Assembly: GCA_949130485.1 (NCBI GenBank)
Contig: OX422204.1
Span: 6,324,015-6,388,014 of the forward strand
DNA from: Agelas oroides
Taxonomy: Eukaryota > Porifera > Demospongiae > Agelasida > Agelasidae
Length of the DNA: 64,000 nucleotides
Reading direction: 5' to 3'
The notes under the pieces were generated by a model. It was not told where the DNA came from, did no database searches, and saw nothing but the letters and a program-made list of their open reading frames with translations. A program made the translations under genes and the position numbers. This document shows positions 12,601-21,200 of this stretch, piece after piece (positions within the stretch are counted from its first letter, which is position 1; the number at the start of each line of letters is the position of its first letter).

Positions 12601-15283
12601 CACCCGAACATTTCAATCTGGAGATACCCCACTGCATTATGCATGTAGGTATAACTACCACGAAGCTGTGAAGTACCTTATGGAAGAGAAATCTGGCAAT
12701 CCCTCCATACAAAACAGCAATGGACAACTGCCCCTTCACATAGCCTGCACCAATATGTCCTTCAAACTTGTGGAACTACTCAGTAACTATGATGCTGATT
12801 TCAACTGTAGAACACTCACAGGAGACACTCCATTACATGAAGTCTGTAAAGTGAACACTTATTTTTCTGATGAAAGGAAACAAGTGGTTCAGTTCCTTGT
12901 AGAAAAGGAGCATTGCGACCCAAACTGTCAGAACAATGCAGGAATGACTCCTCTCCACTATGCCTGTAAGCAGAATGCAAAGGAAATTGTACTGTATCTA
13001 CTTTCCACTGGTAAAGTGGGACCCTCAGTTACTACAAAGAACTCTGATGAACAAACTCCAGTAATGCTTACCGATGACATTGAAATCATCAGAAAGTTGC
13101 TGAAGCATGGGGCAGACCCTCACCCCTTATACCAGAGGTATGAAGAGTTCTTCAAAGAGTGTTCCTCAGAAACCCCACCACCTACACCATTCAACGTTCT
13201 TGTTCTAGGAAATGCTTCCACAGGCAAGACTACCTTGATTGAATCGCTCAAAGCGGAAGGGGAATCAGTTGTTCAGGACACAAGTCATGATGCACACACA
13301 GCTGGTATCATTCCTAATCGTTTTGAAAGCAAAGAGTATGGTCTTGTTACTTTCTATGACTTTGCAGGCCAGCATGAGTATTATGCAAGCCATGAGGCAG
13401 TGATTCAAACCATTGCAAGGAGCACTCCCCCAGCCATTATACTGCTTGTCAACATTAATGAAAGTGAAGAATACATCATGAAGAAAATACTCTACTGGTT
13501 GTCATTCATTAGTAACCAGTTCCCCACAGTCACAAGCCAACCACACCTTATCATAACAGGAAGCCATGCTGATATAGTAATGGGTCGTGGTGGTAATCCC
13601 CACACTAAGATCAAGTCTATCATTAACTCAATTCAAAGTCAGCTTGAAAACTCCGCTGCAAAGTTTGTTGCCTTCACCACAATGGATTGTCGTATCTCAG
13701 AATCCCCAGGGATAAGTAATCTTCGCCAGCATTTACAAAAATGCTCAAAAGAACTGAAAGGTCATGGAGTGATGAATTTCATGTCCCACTGCTTCCACAT
13801 CTACCTTCTTGAATATTTTCAACATCTTCCAGCTGTGTCTCTCAGCCAAATAACAAGCTGTTTGCTTCAAAAACAGAAGTTCAATCATATTGGTTACTCT
13901 TTATTTTCCTCATATTCTCATCAAATTGAAGACAGTGAGCCTAAAAGACTGTTGCCAACAAAACCTTCAGAGATAGACAGCATTCTTGAGGAGCTTAGTG
14001 AGAAGGGTCATGTTGTGTTTTTGAAGAGTTCTCGTAGACGAGCCAGTTGGGTCATTTTGAACAAAGAAGCTTTGCTAGGAGACATAAATGGGACAGTTTT
14101 TGCTCCAGTAGGGTTTCAACAGTACAAAGATCTAGCATCCAGCTCCAGCACTGGTGTGGTTCCCTTCTCCGCAATAGCAAGACATTTCCCCAAGTTTGAC
14201 CCGAATATGATTGTTAGCTTTCTTTCACACCTTGAATTCTGCCATGTGATTGCAGATGAAGAAGTATTGAACCTCATTGGAGGCAAATCACCCCATCCTA
14301 CTAATAGAAGTGCCTCTTTGGAGCCATATTTCCTTTTTCCTCACTTAGTTAGTATTGACCACCCACAAAACATTTGGAGGGTTGATGATAGCTCTGAATA
14401 CAACTGTAGCTGGTTCCTTTGGTGTTCAGAGGATCACCATTTCTTCACATCACGATTTCTTCAGGTTATTCTCCTACGATTAGCTTTCTCATTTGCTCTT
14501 GACATTCACATCAAAAAGTGCAAAAATCACCCAGCTATCCAGCGCCGTTGTTCCATTTGGAAGAATGGAATCTTATGGTTGAATGAAGATGGCATAGATG
14601 TGTTAGTTGAAATGAGGCAACAGAACCAAGTTATAGCAGTCATGATACGTTGCGATGAAGTGTCAGAAACAAGAATTGAATGCATTCACCTACGATCATT
14701 GGTTATTCAGAAGATTCTGAAGATGAAAGAGGAGTTCTGTTCTAAAGTTTCAACTAAAGAAGCCTTCATCAACCCAGATGAATTGCAGTATCCCCTGAGA
14801 TCTCTAGAAGACTTAACACTCTTTAGCTTGAGTGATGTGGCCAGGTCAGTCATCAATAAAAAGCGTTTTGTCATCTGCAGTGATGGTCGTTGTCGGCTGA
14901 AGCTTGAGAATCTGTTACTCTTTGAGCCCTATGCTGATCTTAGGATAGACATCCTCAAGGAGCTTTTTGATGAGGCAAACAAAGATACAGAAGTGACAGA
15001 CGAGTTTCTGAATCGTATTGCAAACGAGATTGTTAGAAAAAAAGACTCTAAATACATTGACTACAAAAAAGAATGCTTTCTGCAACTGTTTGATCTCCAT
15101 CCTGCATCACTCCAAGAAAAGGGAGCAAAAGGTCCGGTTCAGGACCTGGTTCAAATTTTCCAGCATTGGAGAGATCATAGTAAAGATCGGAGTTATGAAG
15201 GCCTAAGGAGAAAGCTTGATGAATACAGTGTCTTCTGTGGAAGAAACCCTCTGGTGAGATTTTCTCATGCTATATTATCTTAA
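357..15283 (+). CDS. Giant Death-RING-ankyrin-Roc-COR protein gene (six visible exons, 5' end outside window)
   Basis: Exons 357-611, 2010-2150, 3816-3890, 3969-4085, 4430-5157 and 6470-15283 are joined by GT-AG introns. Every junction keeps phase (four phase-1 introns, then one phase-0), giving about 3375 residues. Visible order: Death domain (residues ~5-80), Ser/Pro-rich linker, helical domain (~200-430), RING-like finger (~492-531), about 58 ankyrin repeats (~581-2662), Roc GTPase (P-loop at ~2685), COR (~2880-3135) and a Death-like C-terminus (~3280-3365). By family knowledge, ROCO proteins are GTP-switched scaffolds, and DAPK1 shares the ANK-Roc-COR-Death order. Here a Death domain and RING replace the kinase, so I infer a cytosolic death or innate-immune signalling scaffold. 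The first exon starts in phase 1, so at least one coding exon lies upstream. The 3' end is uncertain: a GTGAGA donor at 15254 could extend the protein beyond the stop at 15281-15283. Confidence 0.85.
832..1920. mobile_element. Non-autonomous terminal-inverted-repeat element in intron 1
   Basis: Inverted ends match over about 33 bp: the left end at 832-864 contains GTTAAGGCTGGCTCA followed by T-tract, and its complement lies at 1886-1920. The interior (about 1 kb) has no recognisable transposase; its short ORFs are unsupported. The element takes up most of the intron at 612-2009. Confidence 0.65.
2010..2150 (+). CDS. Exon 2: linker
   Basis: A symmetric phase 1-1 exon of 141 nt. It follows TATTCCAG and ends before GTATGT at 2151. 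It encodes 47 residues of low-complexity linker with an internal duplication (VDYTVTEA followed by VDYTVMEA). No known domain is seen. It is supported by its splice sites, by phase agreement with exons 1 and 3, and by an open frame throughout. Confidence 0.65.
2439..2832. mobile_element. MITE with ~72-bp TIRs and 9-bp target duplication (Mutator-like type)
   Basis: The ends read TAGTCTCGCAAGC... and ...GCTTGCGAGACTA, with TIRs of about 72 bp including a shared GGGAAGGGTCTGGTGAACTG. The flanks 2430-2438 and 2833-2841 are both GCACTAAAT, a perfect 9-bp target-site duplication. The element is 394 bp with no coding capacity. Long TIRs with 9-bp duplications fit a Mutator-like element. It sits in the intron 2151-3815. 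Confidence 0.85.
2902..3371. mobile_element. MITE with TAGTCTC ends, intron 2
   Basis: The ends TAGTCTCACGAAAGAGTGCC and the complement of TAGTCTCGTGAAAGAGCGCC form imperfect TIRs. Internal copies of the CGAAAGAG motif are present near 2995. No clean target duplication is visible, so the copy may be older. It lies 69 bp from the previous element and shares its terminal TAGTCTC. Confidence 0.65.
3816..3890 (+). CDS. Exon 3: short linker
   Basis: A 75-nt symmetric phase 1-1 exon between CTGCAG and GTAAGA. It encodes 25 residues including TEQTPPSLQGEGETQT, polar and probably disordered. An AG seven bases further in would break the phase, so 3816 is preferred. Confidence 0.55.
3969..4085 (+). 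CDS. Exon 4: Ser/Pro-rich linker
   Basis: A 117-nt symmetric phase 1-1 exon between CCCAGCAG and GTAATG. It encodes 39 residues, Ser/Pro-rich at the start (LSPPSSTFSD, then a run of prolines), consistent with a flexible spacer between the Death domain and the helical domain. The intron before it (3891-3968) is only 78 bp. Confidence 0.6.
4086..4429 (+). other. Intron 4 of the giant gene
   Basis: A 344-bp intron with GTAATG donor and a pyrimidine-rich TTTTCCTTGCAG acceptor. No repeats or other features are seen. Confidence 0.65.
4430..5157 (+). CDS. Exon 5: helical domain of the sponge/cnidarian Death-protein type
   Basis: The acceptor is TTTCCTTGCAG and the donor is GTAAGT at 5158 (phase 0). 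It encodes about 243 residues. The first part looks all-helical, with LWDYFHYSPLVRIAEAFG and a following MEDWVQTYKQDLKAYLL helix. The second part has FIDHSLHYLTEVWELFSSHY and a strand-like tail (CFEVTWLIPSGLIPPFI, ILKVTVGKECIYEE). I recall similar segments beside Death domains in sponge and cnidarian predicted proteins but know no assigned function. The switch to a phase-0 donor marks the border between shuffled phase-1 exons and the giant exon. Confidence 0.75.
5233..6290. mobile_element. pogo/Tc1-like non-autonomous element in intron 5
   Basis: The left end CAGTAGAACCCCGCTATT (5233) pairs with the right end, whose complement begins CAGTGGAACCCCTCTAAT (6290). Both arms continue into AATGCGGACAC. 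The flanks show TA or TAA on each side, as for Tc1/mariner-pogo insertions. The interior is not coding and hosts a second foldback at 5710-6005. Together they make up most of the intron 5158-6469. Confidence 0.6.
5710..6005. mobile_element. Nested foldback MITE, 65-bp arms
   Basis: Arms 5710-5774 and 5941-6005 are inverted copies with few mismatches. Both contain GGAAGTAATAATAGTCATG followed by TGACATCCGG, and outer GCACTTTGT. The spacer is about 166 bp. It is nested inside the larger pogo-like element. Confidence 0.75.
6470..15283 (+). CDS. Exon 6: 8.8-kb exon with RING-like finger, ~58 ankyrin repeats, Roc, COR and Death-like region
   Basis: The exon starts after CATGCACAG, in phase 0 with exon 5. 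The open frame reaches back to 6356, but no better acceptor is seen there. The RING-like finger lies at 6629-6750 (CPIC, TCCG, CHLC, CPTC). Ankyrin repeats fill about 6893-13140 in a regular alternation: a 31-residue type (ELPLHIAC...LVSNCD) and a 34-residue type (DTPLHIAC...KYL...CD...IQN). Roc follows: P-loop GNASTGKT at 13208-13231, switch II DFAGQHEYY near 13358 and a TGSHAD G4-like motif near 13556. COR occupies about 13800-14560. The C-terminus (about 14990-15250) has Death-like helices, including LVQIFQHWRD and YEGLRRKLDEYS. About 2937 residues are intact without a single stop or frameshift, which argues for a functional gene. Confidence 0.9.
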   Translation, partial: EPELAQDKDTLPSKVPLEPGGGAEPYGKPQQEEKFDDYYCEFVKPPLNTFETECPICSLVLCDPHQSTCCGTTLCHLCSQQIQAKHKPCPTCGEDNFEVCPSKSMKRSLKKLTRIACEGGDFNKVFKLIKAGQDPKYTLQRSLKPLHYAAFHGNLEAVRTLVEEYGCNPRSAGMNKWTPLHYACYGGHRDVVKYLVTELKCDPKFKAQRGYLPLHLTCTDEVPDNYSVCLFGQYGSLRSKKLTSGHYEVAKFLLTEGGCNVTGSKKCAPPLVAHLACRYGTVEFVQFLIEQENCDPNSQNKDKDTPVHVASKYGHVEILRYLVETKQCSVAQQNQDGNTPLHLACMFQCIETVQYLVRKQQDLIMIANHKKELPTHIACCEDSLGIVKLVTSPSNVAAKAHNGATPLHVASAHRLLDVMKWLIEELHCDPDIKDDGSLTPLHYACGYTRHYEYLYHNKGSVQDENIQVTEYLVANCECDPMKIRGSVSPMKIACKAGNLKLVKALTCVNVNCIDSNGDTPLHLACREKQIEIVRFLIQLEKHCSQKLQNKNGELPLHIACAHGSLKLIKLVSDCDVNVPAKSGDTPVHIACRHSHIDIVTYLIQDKHSDLNIANDKGELPLHIACEQSCLSLVELVSNCNLHTQANSGYTPMHVACKRDAIEIVKYLVQEKQCEPSQHPQLYDDLLIHCACANGNAELVRKLATPTNVSTRHPYGCSAIKMYLYSYSTSYDTTDNSHLRDDDDDTPYDNAVGNTPLHEACKYANIEVVALLVNEFQCNQNVPNEEGELPLHIACSKGSPEMAKLVSNCNVNCQTIYEKKTPLHKACENEALEVVKYLIQGKDCDVALANDEGEVPLHIACSKLSLEMVQLVTNSVVVSIRNYGGNTPLHIACKHGQVEFVKYLTEQYMCDPTIQNRSKELPLHYACNHSLEIVELVSDCDPKSSTSGGVTPLHIACLHRKLDIVRYLIENKRCSPDVETNDGLTLLDYACGNTRHKSTAYMLDLEQENVIEATQAQAAVVRYLMNECDYDPANVLSLFVKALEQNNLKIAKLLCTNTDIVNYSDTVGNTPLHIACMCKCLEVVKFLTEDRKCNQQVKNQAGKLPLHIACECGSSLELVQLVSNCDINAQTTLGDTPLHIACKQKEPLFEVINFLIKQCRCDQTIQNNSGEIPLHIACKQNSLEAVKLFSKCDFSAQTARGDTPLHIACRNNNIELVQCLTEQCLCDQTIQNIDGELPLHIACSQGSLAMVELVSNCEVNVQSTNKQTALQIACSYPQQNDIAHFLVHSKGADPSLLDESGQSLLHEACMSGSLALVKILAVSATVHYRDINGNTPLHIACKNNFLKVATFLVEEFPTQIDPSIQNHNGNLALHIACGKRSLALTKLVSSCDPNVINHAGNTPLHVACKQKAVQCVKYLVEERGCDVSVQNGNGELPLHVAASTKSINAVKLVGYCEVNSTTESGDTPLHIACRKGNPKIVQYLVKELNCDPDIQNKYGELPLHIACTQASLEIVQLVSNCDPNKKTSTGDTALHFACCRASFQKVSYLLEQVSCNPDIQNAKGETPLHIACQKQDLQTIKLIGKFVHNPNLVTPSGDTPLHVALKNIKRFSPAAKDIIKYLTITRSCNQTIANSAGELPLHLACKCSVEFVELVSKCNINSQTTDGNTPLHIACKEKKTDIVKYLTETKHCDVNIQDQKGESPLHIACKEKKMEIIKCLIQTKKCDPNIQNQKGEMPLHIACGWGNLKMARLVCKCNMNAVTTTGDTPLHLALSSSAYCENDKLVKFLISKGHCNFTIRNDEGKLPLHIACEKHRIKTVRLVGKCDVNARTKSGDTPLHIVCRRSTYYVDSFVPEIKYLVKERRCNLTIRNNDNELPLHIACEEHSIEVIRLIGECDVNAKTSSGDTPLHIVCRRKCYTYYDKKFEAEVLEIAKHLVKERHCDLTVQNKEKELPLHIACQNCSLDVVKLVSECDVELQTATGDTPLHIACRRLRGNNGIVDYLLGQCNPTSCNSDGELPLHIACKMHTKLETVKLLCDCDIDVNTRTFQSGDTPLHYACRYNYHEAVKYLMEEKSGNPSIQNSNGQLPLHIACTNMSFKLVELLSNYDADFNCRTLTGDTPLHEVCKVNTYFSDERKQVVQFLVEKEHCDPNCQNNAGMTPLHYACKQNAKEIVLYLLSTGKVGPSVTTKNSDEQTPVMLTDDIEIIRKLLKHGADPHPLYQRYEEFFKECSSETPPPTPFNVLVLGNASTGKTTLIESLKAEGESVVQDTSHDAHTAGIIPNRFESKEYGLVTFYDFAGQHEYYASHEAVIQTIARSTPPAIILLVNINESEEYIMKKILYWLSFISNQFPTVTSQPHLIITGSHADIVMGRGGNPHTKIKSIINSIQSQLENSAAKFVAFTTMDCRISESPGISNLRQHLQKCSKELKGHGVMNFMSHCFHIYLLEYFQHLPAVSLSQITSCLLQKQKFNHIGYSLFSSYSHQIEDSEPKRLLPTKPSEIDSILEELSEKGHVVFLKSSRRRASWVILNKEALLGDINGTVFAPVGFQQYKDLASSSSTGVVPFSAIARHFPKFDPNMIVSFLSHLEFCHVIADEEVLNLIGGKSPHPTNRSASLEPYFLFPHLVSIDHPQNIWRVDDSSEYNCSWFLWCSEDHHFFTSRFLQVILLRLAFSFALDIHIKKCKNHPAIQRRCSIWKNGILWLNEDGIDVLVEMRQQNQVIAVMIRCDEVSETRIECIHLRSLVIQKILKMKEEFCSKVSTKEAFINPDELQYPLRSLEDLTLFSLSDVARSVINKKRFVICSDGRCRLKLENLLLFEPYADLRIDILKELFDEANKDTEVTDEFLNRIANEIVRKKDSKYIDYKKECFLQLFDLHPASLQEKGAKGPVQDLVQIFQHWRDHSKDRSYEGLRRKLDEYSVFCGRNPLVRFSHAILS

Positions 15284-17790
15284 CAACTGTGTGGACATTC
15301 ACCATGTTGAAATGTAAAGAGAACCTGAATTTAGGTGGCCTTAACTTTTTGAATTAGGTACCTAGCCTCGTTCCCAGGGAAGCGAGGCTATTAGGTACCT
15401 ACATCCAAATTAGTTCCATGGTACCAGAATTGAGGTCCAAGATTAGAAGAGATTTTAATCCTTGCAAAAACATTTCATGTTTCAAATTGCACTCCACAGA
15501 ACATATTGAATGCATACTTCAACTGCTCTAGATATTTTGCTGCTTTGATCCCACACCTTCTAGCTTGCAACATGTTATACTTGGTTGACCTCAAGTGATA
15601 ATTATATAACTACCAAGCATTCTGAGAGCAGGATCCATATTAAAAGCTTGCAGCTGCAGTGTTCATATTTAGCTGGTATAAGAGTATGTAGTTATCATTT
15701 ATCTGTTTCTCAAACTCAGGAGCTGGAATGTATACAGTGAATGCAAGATGTTAGTACCATAACAGAACGAAAGTTTTATATTCATTTGTAGTTTCTGTAC
15801 ATGATTAGTACGTAGACTAGAGTCAGAGTAGCATATTTGGTACCAGTGTACATTGCTAGTATTGGATCTCATTTTTTTAATTGCTGGGATACCATATATT
15901 AACGTGTGCTAGGGGCTAGCTTCAAAACTCTTATTAGTTGTGTTTTGTATAGCATCATTATATCACTATGTGGTAGCTACCTTCAGTGCATGTCTTGTTG
16001 CTGTTAAACAGATTTCGCTGCACAACTTTCTGATTGAGTCCTATTTCTCTCCAGTGTAAGATGACCCACTCATGAGATCAGATCACTCGTCATCAGGTCA
16101 ACTTTCACAAGAACAAAGGAACACAAGATCAGCATGCAGTAGCTATATTTCCTAGCTGTCTAAATCAGGAGTAGCATAACACCAGTATTATATCTAGTAA
16201 CAATTACCTGAGGGTGAGTCACTTGGCCCAGCTGGTTGGGGTGGAAGAGAGCTGTAGGGAGGTAGTATACCTGCTACAAACACTAGGTGAGCTGGAGTCT
16301 GTTCTCCTCAGTTGAACAGTTGTGTGCATGAGTGTTTGTGTACAAATAGCTAACTAGTCTTGTTCCCATGCAGATATTTTCATTCAGTGTAGATGTGGTA
16401 GTTGTACTCAGACCCTCTGAGCTGGAGCATCAGACTGTTCAGTTAAGTGTTTATGATGGAAGTTTGTGTTCCCAGATCCTTTCATACTGTTTCCAATTAC
16501 CTTCCTTCCTGCATGCAATACTAAAACTTGTACGTCTGCACTGGGTTGAGTTTGGAAGTGAGATTAGTACATGTACTACTTTATGAAGGTCTACTTGGCT
16601 AAGATTTTGTCTAGATTAGCTTGTGCTGGTGGTGGTAATGAAACAAAGCCAGGTGAGGTCGTTTTGTCTGACATTCTCCTTTCCCACACACAACTGACTC
16701 CCCTGACTATACATGCAATACTGTATTCCACACTCTCCTAAACTTTCCTCGACTATCCAGAGCATGGGAACTATACTGCAAACCATACAAACACAGTAGT
16801 GAGGATAATGAATCACTCTGTTGTTATTGCTCTTTACCAGAAAGCATAGATTTGAGTTTCACCGGAATCTTTTAATTCCACTTACAATTTGGGCCCTTAC
16901 CAGCCTCACTACGTATAATCCTCGTACCTCAATTTTTACTCCTTAGTCACCTAACTTTAATGAGTGAGTCTGTTAGACGTGGACATTTGTAACTGAATAC
17001 TTGGGACAGTTGCTGAGTACATAAAACTTCATCAAAACTGAGTAACATTGTTTGTGAAGAATCGTTCAATTTCATCATCATATGTACAGTGAACCAAGAA
17101 AAGTGTGTCAAATAGCCAATTACAACATTGTACATAATTTTCTGTCTTGCAGGCAGCCAGCAAATCAAGTGCACTGTGGACTAGTAGAGACAAATATTGG
17201 ATTGAAATACACCTGAAGTTCTTCCCTAAGTTGTTAGAATAACTGTATGCTTGCAATATCATTTGGCAATCACCACCTCCTTTGTTACTTGACTGAAGGA
17301 GAAGCTACTAATGTATGAGATTCCTCTATAAACAGTATCTACACTAACACATTAGGATGTCTTCAATCACAATGATCTTCACAGTTATCCAATTAGTTTG
17401 GAAATCCAGGAATTGTTTGGTAAGTGAAACATGCCAAAGCTTTGCTGCTCAGACGTGCCTCAGTTCTGTTAATATGTCTCTGCTTAGTTGCTGAGGAAGT
17501 CTTCTCTGAGTATATACACTGCATGTACTGTATTTCTTCAATCAGATGCCGTGCCTGCTATGTTATTTGCAGCCCGTTTTTGTGCAGCTACTATCCAAAG
17601 ACGGCGTTTATTTCATTCAGAGCTTCTGATTGTGTTGCATTGCTACTATTTGAGGGCAGCGACCATTTGAGTGCAGCATCTAATCAAAGAAATACTGACT
17701 GAACATTCGGAATTGTGGTTCATATTACAGAAAGATTCATGATCCCAAATGACAGAACTGCAAGGATCAGGATAACCAAAGATAGCAGTG
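15284..17790. other. Region between the giant gene and the receptor pair, little recognisable
   Basis: Apart from the mini insertion at 15363, no coding, RNA or repeat structure could be supported. A 3' UTR or further 3' exons of the giant gene may be here; see the rejected candidates near 16186-16286 and 16377. Confidence 0.4.
15354..15399. mobile_element. 28-bp mini inverted-repeat insertion with 9-bp target duplication
   Basis: A 28-bp palindrome-like sequence (15363-15390) has ends TAGCCTCG and CGAGGCTA and core TTCCCAGGGAAG. It is flanked by identical 9-bp TTAGGTACC at 15354-15362 and 15391-15399. The terminal pattern TAGYCTCG and the 9-bp duplication match the larger MITEs at 2439 and 30859, so it appears to be an end-only remnant of the same family. 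Confidence 0.7.
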
Positions 17791-18123
17791 AAACTGTGCA
17801 CAGTTCATGGTTTACCAAGGGGAGACTTGTAGGATGATAAAAACTCAGGATGTACTTTTATAAATTATCACTTTTGGAAGTATGACACTGTCCAACTGAA
17901 ACATCTACTTTTGTACTCTCTCTCTCACACTGTGTATGCCTCTTTATTCACTGACTCTGCTTGCTATTGTTGCCACTGTTAAAGACAGCCACCTCTATAG
18001 CTCCTGTGCATAAACTGTGTGTACTAATATTGCAAACAGTGCTTCAGTGTTCAGTGGACTATGGGCAATTGAGGTGTCACATGGTACAAACAATAAGCAT
18101 TGGGACACATGTGCACCACCGAG

Positions 18124-18130
18124 TATAAAT
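18124..18130 (+). promoter_or_regulatory. TATA box of the first receptor copy
   Basis: TATAAAT lies 129 bp before the ATG at 18253. The matching TATAAA lies 125 bp before the ATG of the second copy, inside a conserved upstream block. Confidence 0.5.
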
Positions 18131-18252
18131 CGGTTTCTGATTTTCACCAAACACACCCAAATTTCCTTAAGTATATAAGTACGTATGTGTGTATGTACTT
18201 TAAGTTACTGTGCATATGTATAGCAGTCTAGCAGATTGTTGTGCTTCCAAAG

Positions 18253-21200
18253 ATGCCTTTACTCTACTGGCTTGTCATCACTGTCCTCAGTATTTCAGTT
18301 GCTAATGTGGTGAGTGAGTCGCAACTTGGTACTAGTGGCCTCACAGCACGCACCATTGTCCCTTCACCCACACCTGATTGCTGGAGTCCATCATGTCTCA
18401 CATGGTCACAGTGTCTGGTAGATCCCTCACAGTGCTTCACTTCTCACACCACTGTCACTATGCTACCTGGGGAATATATCCTCCATGAATATGTTGGAGT
18501 GTCTTGTGTAGTGTCACTCTCCATATATGGAAGTAGGTCTGCAGTCAACGGTAGTGCAAGAGAAAATCATGTGATTGTTAACTGTGAGTACAGAGAGGGT
18601 GGAATTGGGTTCATGAATGTGACAGACTTTTCTCTCTCTGGAATAATAATGGTCAAATGTGGAGTGCAGGGAGTAAACCGAGGTTTCCGTGGTAGGGATT
18701 TACGTTTTTTATATTTTGCACTGCATGTATATGAAGGAATTAATGTCACTCTCAGCTTCTTATTCATAACCGACAGCACTCAAATTGGGCTGCTGTGTGT
18801 AAATCTACTGGGTACTTCAGGTATACATGACTCAGTAATCATTCACAGTAGCTAACTACAGACTGTTGGAGAAGTACATGCGGTGAGAAGTGAAGTGTTC
18901 TGTGGATAGTTGGGAATGTCATGGCAGTAATGTGTTGGTGCTGTTTCTTACTCCATCGATCAAAGTTGCTTCAAATATCTCTAACTTTGTAGTCGAAAGA
19001 ACAAAGATATTGTATGGTGTAAAGTTGATGCCAAAAGATTCACTTTTAATGAGTGCAGGGGTTGCATTTGCCCTCAATCCAGGATTGGAATATGATGTAC
19101 ATATCACTATTGACAAGTGCTATGTTATGTTCAACATTCAACCACGTGCTGCCCATTTATATTTTAGAATATACAGCAGTTGTACCATTTTGGTAAAAGA
19201 CTCCACTTTTGGCTATGCATGCAAACAGATTAATAGAAAGTGACCCAATGGAACTGGTACCTGTCCTTAACTCTGATGGAGGGACATTATACTTTGAAGT
19301 CAGTGACGAGTATAGTGATACAGCTGCAATTTACGTACAAATTGATATGAATGGAGTTTACATAGCTGAGAATGTTGGAGGTGGCCTGTCTGTTTTCCTT
19401 GTTCCACAACTTTCTCAAAATAATGTTCGACTGAGACTTAAGAAAGTTCTAGTAGTACACAATTTCCTTGTCCAAGGTCGCTATGTTGTTCGATTTGACA
19501 AGATCATGACAAGTACTGGTAGTGTGTATATCTCCTTAGAATTAGTTGAGATAAGCAATAGTGTTCTTCTGTTTCAAGATGAAAGCGCATGGAGTCAAAA
19601 ATTATTTGATGTAACATCAGATTCTTGTGGTTTATCATTACAAAATACTGAAGTGCACTTGAAACAGACAGGAATTTTCAGTAACAAGATTCCTGCAGTG
19701 TGTATTTCCAATGGTGACCTGCATTTTCATGGAGTCAATGTTTTCAGAAACAACACAGGAAGACGATGTGGAGGTGCACTTGTCCTCCAAATGAACAGTC
19801 ACATTTACTTACACCGAGGTGCTCAAGTCTACATTTTAGAAAACATAGCACTCGAGCATATGGAGGAGAAATATGTGTTGATGATGGTTCATTTAATGAA
19901 ATATATGATGTGTGCTTCTATCAAATAGTGGATCTTGACATTCTTAACAACAAAGATACTCGTGTGTATTGCAAAGGAAATGTAGCACCAATAACAGGAT
20001 ATCCAATATATGCTGGAAGTGTGACTGAATGTTTTGCTGTAATTGCTGCAAAACAGCAAATAAATCCTGAAAAAATTGCTCGCGAATCACGTGCAATCTA
20101 TACACGTGTTTCGTTTCGACTTCCTGAACTTTTCACACCACTACTTGTATCAAGTGAGTTCTGACCCTCTTACGACTTGTTTTTGCTATTCAGGACCAGT
20201 GCTTATGTGTGATGGGACTGTGGTGCCAAGTATTAGTGTCTACCCTGGACAGACATTCAAGGTGTCAGCAGTAGGATATGGGATTGGAATTTCACCAGCA
20301 AGTGTTAAGAGTAGGATCAATGGTAAATATGAAATATTCCCAGAACTTCAAAGTTTGGGAAATGCATGTGAACCTCTCAAATACACAATCCTGGCTCCTG
20401 AGAACGTATCTGGGATTCTTGTGCAACTGGCAGTGGAAAGATCTTACATTAACATGAAGTATCTGAACCTTACCACCCTAAAGTGTCCCCAAGGCTTCAT
20501 GATACAACAATTTCAATGCAGATGTCATCCCAATGTTGCAACGAGCCTCTGTTCAATGTGACACCAACACTCAGAGTTTCACAAGATCAGGCTCTGTGTG
20601 GATTGGCATGGGGTCTGATGAGGAGGGACTCCTCACTCACATGTACTGTCCTAAGCATACTGCAAACTGCATGAGACTGATCTCAGCCTCACCAGTCCAG
20701 ATGTACAGTGTGCCTTTGGTCACTCTGGAGTTCTTTGTGGAAGTTGTGAGTCTGGTTTAGCTTTGATGCTGGGTTCATCCAAATGTCAGAATTGCTCCAA
20801 TATATACCTGCTTTTAATACTTCCATTTCTCGCTGCTGGTGTGCTACTGGTCATATTACTGGGCAGACTTAATCTCACAGTAGCCTCAGGAACAATGAAT
20901 GGAGTGCTGTTCTATGCCAATGTGGTGAAGGCCAGTAGCAATACACTTATTTCAAACTCTGTGTCAAAGTACTTTACGATCCTCTCTGCATGGCTAAATC
21001 TTGACTTGGGCATAGAAACCTGCTTCTCCAGTCACCTTGACATGTTCTGGAAAGTCCTCCTACAGTTTGCCTTCCCCCTCTACATCTGGCTACTGGTAGC
21101 TGGCATCATTCTCCTGAGTAGATACTCAACTGTAGCAGCTAGACTAAGTGGCAGCAACTCAGTCCCAGTTCTAGCCACCCTCTTCCTCCTCTCATATGCC

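Noticed and set aside
16186-16286. Possible short exon reading YLRVSHLAQLVGVEESC... ending before GTGAGC, perhaps followed by a terminal exon from 16377
   Set aside because: It reads like protein and has splice-like edges, but its phase does not match the donor at 15254 and no family similarity is recognised.
17424-17702. 92-codon ORF upstream of the receptor pair
   Set aside because: No homologue in the duplicated unit, no signal or domain pattern, and a composition like the neighbouring non-coding DNA.
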